Shown here: positions 33,829 to 42,029 of the stretch, one piece after another | Layout: the number at the start of each line of letters is the position of its first letter | Numbering within the stretch: the stretch's first letter is position 1 | NCBI RefSeq assembly: GCF_009192765.1 | Contig: NZ_VOHQ01000002.1 | Span: 715,653 to 779,652 of the forward strand | Direction: 5' to 3' | Length of the DNA: 64,000 nt | From: Agriterribacter humi | GTDB lineage: Bacteria > Bacteroidota > Bacteroidia > Chitinophagales > Chitinophagaceae | The notes under the pieces: generated by a model | Databases searched by the model: none | Told to the model about the DNA's origin: nothing | The model's input: the letters and a program-made list of their open reading frames with translations, nothing else | Position numbers and translations under genes: made by a program

Positions 33829-34710
33829 ATGATTCGCAAAGATTTTTTAAAGACTATAATAGCAGGAGGCGCAGCAATGACAAGTTTATCCGCATTCAAC
33901 AAGTTTACCAATGAGCTGAAAGAACAGGAGCAGGTTATGCCTGTTCTGTTCATTGGTCATGGTTCGCCTATGAACGGAATTGAAGACAATGAATTTAGCC
34001 GGCGCTGGACGCAAATGGCGAAAGAAATACCAACACCAGCGGCGGTACTGGTAGTATCTGCACATTGGTTCACTAAAGGAACGCGCATAACCGCGATGGA
34101 TTTTCCCGAAACCATTCACGATTTTGGCGGATTTCCACAGGCGCTTTTTGAAGTTCAGTATACGGCTCCCGGCAACCCGGTGTTGGCCGGGGAAACAGCT
34201 TCCATTGTTCATTCGGCTAAAGTGGAACTCGATCATGACTGGGGTCTTGATCATGGCGCCTGGACAGTTGTACGGCATATGTATCCCGAAGCGAATATCC
34301 CTGTATTGCAATTGAGTATTGATTATACAAAAGGGCCGCAGTACCATTACGATCTGGCTAAGGAATTGTATGCGTTAAGAAAGAAAGGCGTGCTGATTAT
34401 TGGCAGCGGTAATATGGTGCATAACCTTAGAATGGTAGCATGGGATAAAATGGATGAGCCGGGCTATGGATACGACTGGGCATTGAAGATGAATGACAGC
34501 TTCAAACAACTGATCAGCGATGGCGATCACAAGCCACTGATCCATTATGAAGGTTTTGGCAGGGAAGGACAACTGGCTATTCCTACGCCGGAACACTATT
34601 TACCCCTGTTATATACTTTGGGATTAAAAACTAAGAAGGATGAAGTTGCTTTTTTTAATGATAAAGCGGTGGCGGGGTCGTTAACGATGACGTCGGTTAA
34701 GATAGGATAA
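33829..34710 (+). CDS. ygiD: 4,5-DOPA dioxygenase extradiol-like protein (LigB/YgiD family)
   Basis: 293-residue class III extradiol dioxygenase fold. Metal-ligand motifs: LFIGHGSPMNGIEDN, VSAHWFT, TIHDFGGFP, DHGAWTVVRHMYP and IGSGNMVHNL. Residues 1-22 look like a weak Tat/Sec-type leader (MIRKDFLKTIIAGGAAMTSL), as in other Bacteroidota copies. It opens catechol-type rings, consistent with a quinone or catechol detoxification set. The exact substrate is inferred from family naming only. Confidence 0.88.
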   Translation: MIRKDFLKTIIAGGAAMTSLSAFNKFTNELKEQEQVMPVLFIGHGSPMNGIEDNEFSRRWTQMAKEIPTPAAVLVVSAHWFTKGTRITAMDFPETIHDFGGFPQALFEVQYTAPGNPVLAGETASIVHSAKVELDHDWGLDHGAWTVVRHMYPEANIPVLQLSIDYTKGPQYHYDLAKELYALRKKGVLIIGSGNMVHNLRMVAWDKMDEPGYGYDWALKMNDSFKQLISDGDHKPLIHYEGFGREGQLAIPTPEHYLPLLYTLGLKTKKDEVAFFNDKAVAGSLTMTSVKIG

Positions 34711-34751
34711 TGAACAACAAATGAATAAACAACAACAGCAAATCAAACAAT

Positions 34752-35324
34752 ATGTATAATCTGAAAATCATTTCATCAACCGTTCGCCCGGGCAGGAAAG
34801 GTCCTGTGGTAGCAAAATGGATAGAAAATTTAGCCAGGCAGAATGATAATTTCAATGTAGAAGTTTTGGACCTTGGTGAGATCAACCTGCCCATGATGAA
34901 TGAGCCCAATCATCCAATATTGAAAAAATATCAGCATGAGCATACCAGAAAGTGGAGCGCTAAAATAGACGAAGCGGATGCCTTTATTTTTGTTACCGCG
35001 GAGTATGACTATAATTATCCTGCGCCATTAAGAAATGCATTGGAATATCTTTCTCAGGAATGGGGCTATAAACCCGCTGCTATTGTTAGCTATGGTGGCG
35101 TTTCCGCAGGCACAAGGGCTTCCAATGCTTTAAAGGCTGACTTGTCAACGTTTAGGATGGTTCCTTTGACGGAGTCAGTGAACTTCCCTTTTTTTCAGAA
35201 AAATATCAACGATCAGAACGAATTTGAAGGCGGTGAATCGGCAAACAAGGCGGCGGACAACATGCTAAGACAGTTGGTACGATGGACAAAAGGCCTGAAG
35301 GCGATAAAAGAAGACAAGGGATAA
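34752..35324 (+). CDS. NADPH-dependent FMN reductase / azoreductase-like flavodoxin-fold protein
   Basis: 190 residues. FMN-phosphate loop ISSTVRPGRKGPVVAKWI near 6-23, EYDYNYPAPLRNALEYLSQEWGYKPAAIVSYGG covers the isoalloxazine-binding loops. This is the NADPH-dependent FMN reductase family, which includes quinone and azo reductases. It starts 41 bp after the dioxygenase gene and is followed by a luciferase-like monooxygenase that may use its reduced flavin. Confidence 0.9.
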   Translation: MYNLKIISSTVRPGRKGPVVAKWIENLARQNDNFNVEVLDLGEINLPMMNEPNHPILKKYQHEHTRKWSAKIDEADAFIFVTAEYDYNYPAPLRNALEYLSQEWGYKPAAIVSYGGVSAGTRASNALKADLSTFRMVPLTESVNFPFFQKNINDQNEFEGGESANKAADNMLRQLVRWTKGLKAIKEDKG

Positions 35325-35410
35325 GACATCTGGCATACTAAGAAAATGAGAGATAAAAAATGTTAACTAACCGCATCATTATCCGGTGCCAAAAAATAAA
35401 TTGATTTACG

Positions 35411-36466
35411 ATGGAATTAGGACTTATAACTTTCGCCGACATGCACCCGGAAACATTTCCGGGGCCGGGAATCAATGCGCATCAACGCATTAAAGACCTG
35501 GTGGAAGAAATTCAATTGGCCGATCAGCTAGGATTAGATGTATTTGGTGTTGGTGAACATCATCGCCCCGATTATGCCGTGTCATCGCCCGCGGTAATAC
35601 TGGGTGCGGCAGCGACTGTCACCAAAAACATTAAGCTCGCCAGTGCTGTAACGGTGCTGAGTTCAGACGACCCGGTTCGTGTGTTCCAGGATTTTTCCAC
35701 GGTGGATCTTTTATCCGGCGGTCGTGCGGAAATAATGGCCGGCAGAGGTTCATTCATTGAATCTTTTCCTTTGTTCGGTTACGATTTGAACGACTATGAT
35801 GAACTCTTTACGGAGAAATTAGACCTGTTACTGAAGCTGAATAAGAGTGAAAAGCTTTCCTGGCAGGGAAAACACCGGCCTTCATTTGATGATCTTGGCA
35901 TATATCCCCGTCCATATCAGCCATCTCTTCCTGTATGGCTTGCAGCCGGCGGAACGCCTGCATCTGCGGTAAGGGCGGCTACACTTGGACTACCACTTAT
36001 GTTGGCCATTATTGGTGGCAAGCCCGAACAATTTGTACCCTTTGTAAACCTGTATCGCGAAACGGCAAAAAAAGCCGGAAAGGATTTGAACCAACTGCAA
36101 ATGGGCATTAACAACCATGTGTATATAGGAGAAGATTCTCAAAAAGCAGCGGATGAATTTTACCCCTATTATGCCGCTATGATGAACCGTGTTGGGCGCG
36201 ACAGGGGCTGGCCGCCATTGAGCCGCCAGCAATTCGATTATTCACGATCACCCAAAAGCGCTTTAATGGTAGGCAGTGTGCAGGAGGTAATTGATAAGAT
36301 ACTATACGAACATGAACTGTTTGATAATACCCGTTTCCTGGCCCAGGCCAGTGTAGGCAATGTGCCGCATGCAAAAATCATGAAGTCTATAGAATTGTTT
36401 GGTACCAAAGTAGCGCCGGTTGTAAGAAAAGCGGTAAGCGGTTCAAAACAATCAGAAAAAAAATAA
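35411..36466 (+). CDS. LLM-class flavin-dependent oxidoreductase (copy 1)
   Basis: 351-residue bacterial-luciferase-like TIM barrel. [67 protein letters not shown] and [23 protein letters not shown] are the FMN- and substrate-site segments. Such enzymes oxidise their substrates with reduced FMN, which the upstream FMN reductase could supply. Another LLM protein lies at 48.1-49.1 kb. Substrate unknown. Confidence 0.9.
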   Translation: MELGLITFADMHPETFPGPGINAHQRIKDLVEEIQLADQLGLDVFGVGEHHRPDYAVSSPAVILGAAATVTKNIKLASAVTVLSSDDPVRVFQDFSTVDLLSGGRAEIMAGRGSFIESFPLFGYDLNDYDELFTEKLDLLLKLNKSEKLSWQGKHRPSFDDLGIYPRPYQPSLPVWLAAGGTPASAVRAATLGLPLMLAIIGGKPEQFVPFVNLYRETAKKAGKDLNQLQMGINNHVYIGEDSQKAADEFYPYYAAMMNRVGRDRGWPPLSRQQFDYSRSPKSALMVGSVQEVIDKILYEHELFDNTRFLAQASVGNVPHAKIMKSIELFGTKVAPVVRKAVSGSKQSEKK

Positions 36467-36476
36467 AAGATGAGTT

Positions 36477-36917
36477 ATGATGAAATTGTTCAGCACGAAC
36501 CTTAGTGCAAAAAGTATAAACATTTCTTTGCTTATTATGCGTATTGGGATTGCCCTGTTGATGTTTACACATGGTATTCCTAAAATACAAAAACTATCTG
36601 AAGACCCTGTTCAGTTCATGGACCTTTTAGGGTTGGGCACAACGGTTAGTTTATGTCTGGCTATTTTTGGTGAAGTGGTTTGCTCTATACTTGTTATGCT
36701 TGGACTTGGCACCCGGCTTGCCGTTATTCCATCAATGATAACCATGCTGGTGGCGGTATTTCATGTGCATATTGCAGACCCCTTTGTAAAACAGGAAATG
36801 GGACTGCATTATTTACTGACCTATACGGCGCTGTTCATTATGGGCAGTGGCAGGTATTCGCTCGATCACTATTTGTTTGCAAAAGCTCGACTTAATTGTA
36901 AAGCCGCACGCTCCTGA
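36477..36917 (+). CDS. DoxX-family membrane protein
   Basis: 146 residues, four hydrophobic helices: SLLIMRIGIALLMFTHGIPKI, VSLCLAIFGEVVCSILVMLGLGTRLAVIPSMI, and the final HYLLTYTALFIMGSGRYSLDHYLF, the DoxX signature. MhqP of Bacillus belongs to this family and is induced by quinones together with a ring-cleaving dioxygenase. The start may be either of two adjacent ATGs (36477 or 36480), 10 bp after the LLM gene. Last gene of the promoter-1 series. Confidence 0.88.
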   Translation: MMKLFSTNLSAKSINISLLIMRIGIALLMFTHGIPKIQKLSEDPVQFMDLLGLGTTVSLCLAIFGEVVCSILVMLGLGTRLAVIPSMITMLVAVFHVHIADPFVKQEMGLHYLLTYTALFIMGSGRYSLDHYLFAKARLNCKAARS

Positions 36918-36960
36918 AGGTAATCCTGCAACAGATCATTAACCCACTGATATTAAGGTA

Positions 36961-37050
36961 TTGATATTTATCAGGCGTTTTCATTGACGTTTGTCTATGT
37001 CATTTATTGCCTGTACTCAATGGAGCGGTCTTTAGGTGACAGTACCTTTG
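36961..37050 (+). promoter_or_regulatory. FNR-type operator and -7 box (promoter 2)
   Basis: TTGATATTTATCAG at 36961-36974 matches TTGAT-N4-ATCAA at 9 of 10 bases. A diverged second site, TTGACGTTTGTCTA, lies at 36984-36997, with 23 bp between box starts as in promoter 1. The -7 box TACCTTTG is at 37043-37050, and GTATCAAATT begins 10 bp after the box start, again as in promoter 1. CAATGGA at 37018 also recurs. Confidence 0.75.
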
Positions 37051-37109
37051 TTGTATCAAATTGACAGCGATTTAATAAACCATTTTTAATGATGTAAAAG
37101 ACGAACGAG

Positions 37110-38033
37110 ATGAATAATATAGAACAAATTAATCCGATGATGTGCGATTCCGAAACTGGTATTTGTGAAATACCTGAGGCGCTTACATCCCGTAATGATA
37201 TCGGTGCTGCCGTCAAACAACATAAAGTCCGGGTACTTTATTTTACCGATCCGATCTGTTCATCCTGCTGGGGTATTGAACCGCAACTGCGAAAGCTGAA
37301 ATTGGAATACGGTGAATATTTTGATATAGAATACAGAATGGGTGGCCTGCTGAAAGGATGGGATGTGTATAGCGGAAAAGATGTGAGCGGACCAACAAGC
37401 GTTGCACAACATTGGGACGAAGCAGGTGCTTATTACGATATGCCCATTGATGGCGATCTGTGGATAGAAGATCCTTTGACATCCTCCTATCCGCCTTCCA
37501 TTGCCTTTAAAGCCGCGCAATTGCAGGGAGCGGAAAAAGGAATGAAATTTTTAAGAAGAATAAAAGAAATGGTGTTTCTGGAGAAGAAGAATATTACCAA
37601 ATGGGAACACCTGCTGCAGGCTGCTATAGAAACAGGATTAGATATTGTAAAATTTAAAAATGATTTTGAAAACAGTGCGAAAGCATTATTTGAAGAAGAC
37701 CTCGCGCTGGCAAGGCAATTGGGCGTGAGAGGTTTTCCAAGCCTTTTTTTTACCGATGAAGACAATAACCGGTTTTTGGTATATGGTTCCAAATCTTACG
37801 AACACTACGAACAGGCTTTACTGAAACTATATCCGGGCGCCGTAAAAAAGAGCATTGACACATCCTGGGAAAACCTTTTCGGCCATTATCCTACATTTAC
37901 CACAAAAGAATTTGCTGTACTGGCCAATAAGCCCAAAGAGGATGCAGCATTTTTTTTAAATGATTTGTACCTGCAGCAAAAGATAGGAAAGCATGATTCG
38001 AAGAACGGTGTTTTATGGAAAGTAAGAAACTAA
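37110..38033 (+). CDS. DsbA-family thiol oxidoreductase, SpxH/YjbH-like
   Basis: 307 residues without a signal peptide. Active site TDPICSSCWGIEPQL (Cys50, Cys53), MGGLLKGWD, a helical insert, and cis-Pro region ARQLGVRGFPSLFF. The C-terminal 70 residues extend beyond the thioredoxin fold. It resembles YjbH/SpxH-type DsbA proteins, which in Firmicutes deliver Spx to ClpXP; no Spx gene is visible here. First gene after promoter 2. Confidence 0.87.
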   Translation: MNNIEQINPMMCDSETGICEIPEALTSRNDIGAAVKQHKVRVLYFTDPICSSCWGIEPQLRKLKLEYGEYFDIEYRMGGLLKGWDVYSGKDVSGPTSVAQHWDEAGAYYDMPIDGDLWIEDPLTSSYPPSIAFKAAQLQGAEKGMKFLRRIKEMVFLEKKNITKWEHLLQAAIETGLDIVKFKNDFENSAKALFEEDLALARQLGVRGFPSLFFTDEDNNRFLVYGSKSYEHYEQALLKLYPGAVKKSIDTSWENLFGHYPTFTTKEFAVLANKPKEDAAFFLNDLYLQQKIGKHDSKNGVLWKVRN

Positions 38034-38070
38034 GCATAGTTGTTGCTATAAAACATTTAAAAAGTTAATC

Positions 38071-38136
38071 ATGAAAAAAGAAATGGTAGTTATGAGCGGT
38101 GGTTTTGCAGGGATCAACCTGGCGAAGAAACAATAG
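38071..38136 (+). pseudogene. N-terminal remnant of an NDH-2-like FAD oxidoreductase
   Basis: 21 codons, MKKEMVVMSGGFAGINLAKK then Gln and stop. SGGFAGINLAKK is the FAD-binding start of type II NADH dehydrogenases (usually GGGFAGINLAKKL). The remaining roughly 400 codons are absent, and the next gene starts 41 bp later, so this is a deletion relic. Confidence 0.7.
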
Positions 38137-38177
38137 CTTGGGGCATAATTTTAAATCACAAATTAAAAATAAAAATC

Positions 38178-38969
38178 ATGAAAAGATTAGAAAGTAAAGT
38201 AGTCATCATCACAGGTGCTGCAATGGGACTTGGTCTCGCAACCGCAAAAGAACTTGCTTCACGGGGAGTCAATCTCACTCTTGTAGATTATAATGCAAAA
38301 AGTTTGGATGATGCCAGGGCAGAACTCAATAAAGAATTCCCTGATGTAAAAGTCATTACCGTTGTGGCCGATGTTTCCCGGGAAGATGCCGTAAAAAATT
38401 ATGTAGATGAAACCGTAAAAGCCTTTGGCCGCATTGATGGTTTATACAACAATGCAGGTATTGAAGGTAAGCAGGCTAGCATTACTGAGTATGATGTGAA
38501 CGTTTTTAAAAAAGTTATTGATATCAACCTGATGGGCGTGTATTACGCCATGCGTTATGTTATTCCTGTTATGCAGAAACAAAAATATGGACGTATTGTA
38601 AACGTTGCGTCTGTTGGTGGCATCCGTGGTGTGCTAAATCAAATGCCGTACGTTGCCAGTAAACATGCGGTTTCGGGCATGACAAAAAATGCCGCTCTTG
38701 AATACGGTCGGGACGGGATCAATACAAATGCTATTGCACCTGGTGCAATACTTACACCAATGGTTGCTGAAGCCTTCAGACAAGTTAATCCAACTGACCC
38801 AAAAGCTGCAGAAACAGAATATGCTCAGCGTAACCCTGTCAAGCGATTGGGCTTACCGCACGAAGTAGCCAAAGTAGTTGCATTTCTGTTAAGTGATGAT
38901 GCGTCTTATTTGAATGGACAAACCATTGCAATTGATGGCGGAGAATCGAATGTTTATGGAAATGTTTAA
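38178..38969 (+). CDS. Classical SDR-family oxidoreductase
   Basis: 263 residues. Cofactor motif TGAAMGLGLATAKELA at 13-28, NNAGIEG near 91, catalytic Ser in VNVASVGG and Tyr/Lys in YVASKHAVSG, then NAIAPGAILTPM and the C-terminal LLSDDASYLNGQTIAIDGGES. A typical NAD(P)-dependent alcohol/ketone or acyl reductase. It follows the NDH-2 relic and precedes the transposase relic. Substrate undetermined. Confidence 0.93.
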   Translation: MKRLESKVVIITGAAMGLGLATAKELASRGVNLTLVDYNAKSLDDARAELNKEFPDVKVITVVADVSREDAVKNYVDETVKAFGRIDGLYNNAGIEGKQASITEYDVNVFKKVIDINLMGVYYAMRYVIPVMQKQKYGRIVNVASVGGIRGVLNQMPYVASKHAVSGMTKNAALEYGRDGINTNAIAPGAILTPMVAEAFRQVNPTDPKAAETEYAQRNPVKRLGLPHEVAKVVAFLLSDDASYLNGQTIAIDGGESNVYGNV

Positions 38970-38976
38970 GCCGTGA

Positions 38977-39090
38977 AATAACCAGGAGGAGCATCATAAA
39001 AAAACAACCTTCCGGGAAGAATACACAACGCTCCTTAAAAAATTTGATATATCTTTTGAAGATAAATACCTGTTTGATTTTTTTGATTAG
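38977..39090 (+). pseudogene. C-terminal remnant of an IS200-like (REP-associated) transposase
   Basis: The frame that ends at the TAG of 39088-39090 reads NNQEEHHKKTTFREEY, then TTLLKKFDISFEDKYLFDFF and Asp. This is the C-terminal tail of REP-associated Y1 transposases of Bacteroidota. The catalytic N-terminal part is missing: a stop codon lies just upstream, 5 bp after the SDR stop codon. Confidence 0.75.
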
Positions 39091-39095
39091 CTTAT

Positions 39096-39175
39096 TTGCA
39101 GGAGGCTCCTGTCCCGCCTTGCGAGGCTTGTACGATCGTCGCTATAAACATGGGCTCCTCCGGAATAAAGTACAG
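39096..39175. repeat. Palindromic sequence following the transposase remnant
   Basis: AGGAGGCTCCT is itself palindromic and is mirrored by GGGCTCCTCC near the right end; ACGATCGT lies between. A palindromic unit next to a Y1 transposase tail fits a REP-type target sequence. The boundaries are approximate. Confidence 0.45.
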
Positions 39176-39216
39176 GAAAATACAGGCTCCGTTATAAACA
39201 ATTTTAAAACCGGATC

Positions 39217-40152
39217 ATGGAAAATAAGATACTGGGTTTGCATCACATCACCGCCATTGCCGGTAATGCAAAACGCAATTATGAATTTTATACAAAGGTT
39301 CTTGGGTTAAGAATGGTAAAAAAGACCGTGAACTTTGATGACCCGGGAACATACCATTTTTATTTTGGTGATGAGGCAGGAACACCCGGAACCATCCTCA
39401 CTTTTTTTCCGTGGGAGGGAATCGGGCAGGGGAGAACAGGAACCGGCATGGCAACGGATATTGGGTATTCCGTTCCAAAAGACAGTCTTGAATTCTGGAC
39501 AGACCGCTTTAAAAAGTTTAATATAAAACATGGTGAAGCGGCAGAAAGGTTTGGTGAGCAATATCTTTCTTTCCAGGATCCTGATGGTTTGAATATTGAT
39601 CTTATTGTTTCAAATACTGACGACATAAGAAAACCATGGGAAACAGAAGAAGTTAATGCGGATGTGGCCGCAAAAGGTTTTCACAGTATTACGCTAACCC
39701 TGAAAAATGTAAAAGCCACTGCTGAAATACTGACGGATGTATTGGGTTACAAACTGCTGAAACAGGAGGGCAACCGTTATCGTTTTATTACAGATGCTAT
39801 TGATCATGCAGCTATCGTAGATATACTGGAACTGCCCGGTACAGCCGCCGGTTATAATGCCGCCGGAACCAATCATCATATCGCTTTTAGAGTAAAAGAT
39901 GATGATATTTTAATGGATTATCGTGAAAAAATTGCAGGCAGGGGTTTAAGCATTACACCAAAAATTGACCGTGATTATTTCTTCTCTTTATATTTCCGTG
40001 AACCCGGCGGCGTGTTGTTTGAACTGGCTACAGATAATCCCGGGTTTACAAAAGATGAGCCGCTGAATGAGTTGGGTACCCATCTCAAATTGCCAAAACA
40101 GTACGAATCATCAAGAGCTGAAATTGAAAAGGTTTTGCCTGTAATTGATTAG
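39217..40152 (+). CDS. VOC-family ring-cleaving dioxygenase (copy 1)
   Basis: 311 residues, two glyoxalase/VOC modules. LGLHHITAIAGNAKRNYEFYTKVLGLRMVKKTVNFDD starts module 1, with GDEAGTPGTILTFFPWEG; module 2 begins KGFHSITLTL and includes NHHIAFRVKD and SLYFREPGGVLFELATDNPGF. Metal ligands are the early His, the His of NHHIAF and the Glu of FELA. It resembles MhqO-type hydroquinone dioxygenases. A close paralogue lies at 61.7 kb. Confidence 0.9.
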   Translation: MENKILGLHHITAIAGNAKRNYEFYTKVLGLRMVKKTVNFDDPGTYHFYFGDEAGTPGTILTFFPWEGIGQGRTGTGMATDIGYSVPKDSLEFWTDRFKKFNIKHGEAAERFGEQYLSFQDPDGLNIDLIVSNTDDIRKPWETEEVNADVAAKGFHSITLTLKNVKATAEILTDVLGYKLLKQEGNRYRFITDAIDHAAIVDILELPGTAAGYNAAGTNHHIAFRVKDDDILMDYREKIAGRGLSITPKIDRDYFFSLYFREPGGVLFELATDNPGFTKDEPLNELGTHLKLPKQYESSRAEIEKVLPVID

Positions 40153-40379
40153 CCAATAATTTCCTTAATTTACAGCTATACCCAACCCTTTACCCATGGA
40201 TCGGTCCGATTTTTTAAAAGCGCCTGATCGCTTCCGTTACTATTGACAAATTACCGGTTCATTTATTAAGGAATTCGGGAAGATTTACCTGCTGCAAAGC
40301 TTTGTTGCCGGTTTCAGACAAAGTTGAAGAACCTATTCCGTCCCGCATTTATGCCAAACCTGTGGTGGCTGCGGTGATT

Positions 40380-41537
40380 TTATTTAACGTTTGCTCTGAA
40401 GTTGTGATAGAATTTTATTACATCGTCAGCAAACAAATCGGGGGATTCCATTGCCGTAAAATGTCCTCCTTCCGGAATATTTTCCCAATGAACAAGATTT
40501 AAATTACTTTCCACCCATTTTTTAGGAGGAAGTAATACGTCCTTTGCAAATAGTGCCATACCTGTTGGAACTATAATCTTTCCTATTTTAGGAAGTGAAT
40601 GGGTGTTTTCGTAATAAATCTGATTTGAAGTCCCAATTGAGTTGTTCAGCCAATAAATCATTATATTGTTCAGTAGCTCATCTTTGCTGTATCTGTTTTC
40701 AAGATTTCCGTTACAGTCGCTCCAGGAATAAAATTTTTCAAGAATCCAGGCACACAGACCTACTGGCGAGTCTGACAGTCCATATCCAAGTGTTAGTGGC
40801 TTGGTGGATTGAATGGACATATATGCACCTTCCTGTGAAATCCACTGCAAGACTGTTTGCCTATATTGTTTTTCCCCGTTAGAAAGATTTTCAATGTTGT
40901 TAGAAAAAACAATATCTCTTATAATTCCCACATCTGTAAGGTGAATGGCAATAAGATATTCAGGATATTTATATGCCAAATATCTCGTAACTCCTGAACC
41001 CATGTCGCCCCCTAATGCACCAAACTTTTCATAACCCAATTTTTCGGTCATTAATTGTTTCCATAAGCCGGCTATATCAGCATTATTTACTCCTATAGAA
41101 TCAGGTAATGTTGAAAAGCCAAAGCCGGGCAATGAAGGAATAACAACATCGAAAGCATCATTTGAATTTCTACCAAAACGACCTGGGTCTGTGAGAATCG
41201 GAATTACCTTTTGGTAGCGAATAAAACTGTCGGGCCAACCGTGAGTAAGAATGATAGGTATTGGATTTTGTCCTTTACCTTTTATATGAAAGAAGTGAAT
41301 ATCCACTCCATCAACATTGCATTTAAATTGGGGATAGTTGTTTAATTGTTTTTCTTGAGTTTTCCAATCATATTCTTCTATCCAATAAGCCACAAAGTCT
41401 TTTAGGTATGTTTTGTTTGTTCCATACTCCCAATGGGAGCTATCTCTGCCGTTTGTCCATTTGGTGTTCTTAAGCCTCGTGGATAAATCATTTAAAATCT
41501 CACTGGAAACATCAATGCTAAAATTTTCAATTGCCAT
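40380..41537 (-). CDS. Epoxide hydrolase-like alpha/beta hydrolase with EHN N-terminal domain
   Basis: 385 residues. The EHN domain (STRLKNTKWTNGRDSSHWEYG, LKDFVAYWIEEYDWKTQEKQLN) is followed by the hydrolase core: oxyanion-hole ILTHGWPDSFIRYQKVIP, nucleophile elbow ALGGDMGSGVTRYLA with Asp as nucleophile, and the catalytic His in VHWENIPEGGHFTAME. These features are those of microsomal-type epoxide hydrolases. It would hydrate reactive epoxides. It runs convergent to the dioxygenase. Confidence 0.92.
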   Translation of the reverse strand: MAIENFSIDVSSEILNDLSTRLKNTKWTNGRDSSHWEYGTNKTYLKDFVAYWIEEYDWKTQEKQLNNYPQFKCNVDGVDIHFFHIKGKGQNPIPIILTHGWPDSFIRYQKVIPILTDPGRFGRNSNDAFDVVIPSLPGFGFSTLPDSIGVNNADIAGLWKQLMTEKLGYEKFGALGGDMGSGVTRYLAYKYPEYLIAIHLTDVGIIRDIVFSNNIENLSNGEKQYRQTVLQWISQEGAYMSIQSTKPLTLGYGLSDSPVGLCAWILEKFYSWSDCNGNLENRYSKDELLNNIMIYWLNNSIGTSNQIYYENTHSLPKIGKIIVPTGMALFAKDVLLPPKKWVESNLNLVHWENIPEGGHFTAMESPDLFADDVIKFYHNFRANVK

Positions 41538-42029
41538 ATTATGTTCTTTATTTTTAGCAGTGTTTGTCTCGCTGTTATTACAGCCAACAGTGCAGATAAG
41601 CGAAGTGCAGATAATAGCATTCTGTCCCGCCCGGCTGCCGAAGTTGATTATTTAGTTAAGTACAAGTTATAGATTTTGTCCGATAACATTCCGGTGGAGT
41701 AAACCAAAGCCGGTAACTGCAATTAGAGTATTCAAAGTTCTTCCTATCCTTAGCATATTTTAATTTTACTTCATTGTTTCGCAATATCTGTAAGTTTTAA
41801 TCCTTCAGCAATTGAATCGGCAAACAAACCGGAAAAAGTACCTCACTTTTCAATTCTCCGGGTTGAGACTTCGGGGTACCTCGTCATAGATTTATATACA
41901 AAGCTTGCCATACTAATTCGTTTTATGCCCCACTCTTTTAGAACCTTAATTGAAATCTTGATCTTTTATTTTTTGTTTTGTCTTATAATGATTGAATATT
42001 TAGAAATTGGACAACGAAAAAAAATATTT
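41538..42029. other. Intergenic region, 492 bp, with motif copy A and probable gene decay
   Basis: No intact gene. The minus strand has short open stretches after the 31-nt motif at 41983-42013 (for example SIKVLKEWGIKRIS) that stop after about 40 codons, and another that reads PGELKSEVLFPVC. They may be a decayed gene, but no family can be named. Confidence 0.35.
41983..42013 (-). promoter_or_regulatory. 31-nt upstream motif, copy A
   Basis: TTATAATGATTGAAT then ATTTAGAAATTGGACA. It is the most diverged copy of the motif also found at 44274, 46051, 47139 and 47688. It faces the minus strand; the nearest intact gene downstream is the epoxide hydrolase, 446 bp away, with a decayed stretch between. 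Confidence 0.5.

Noticed and set aside
40245..40258. Another FNR-like box (TTGACAAATTACCG)
   Set aside because: The second half-site does not match, and it lies between convergent genes.
40302..40502. 66-codon plus-strand frame
   Set aside because: It overlaps the 3' end of the epoxide hydrolase on the opposite strand and shows no domain.
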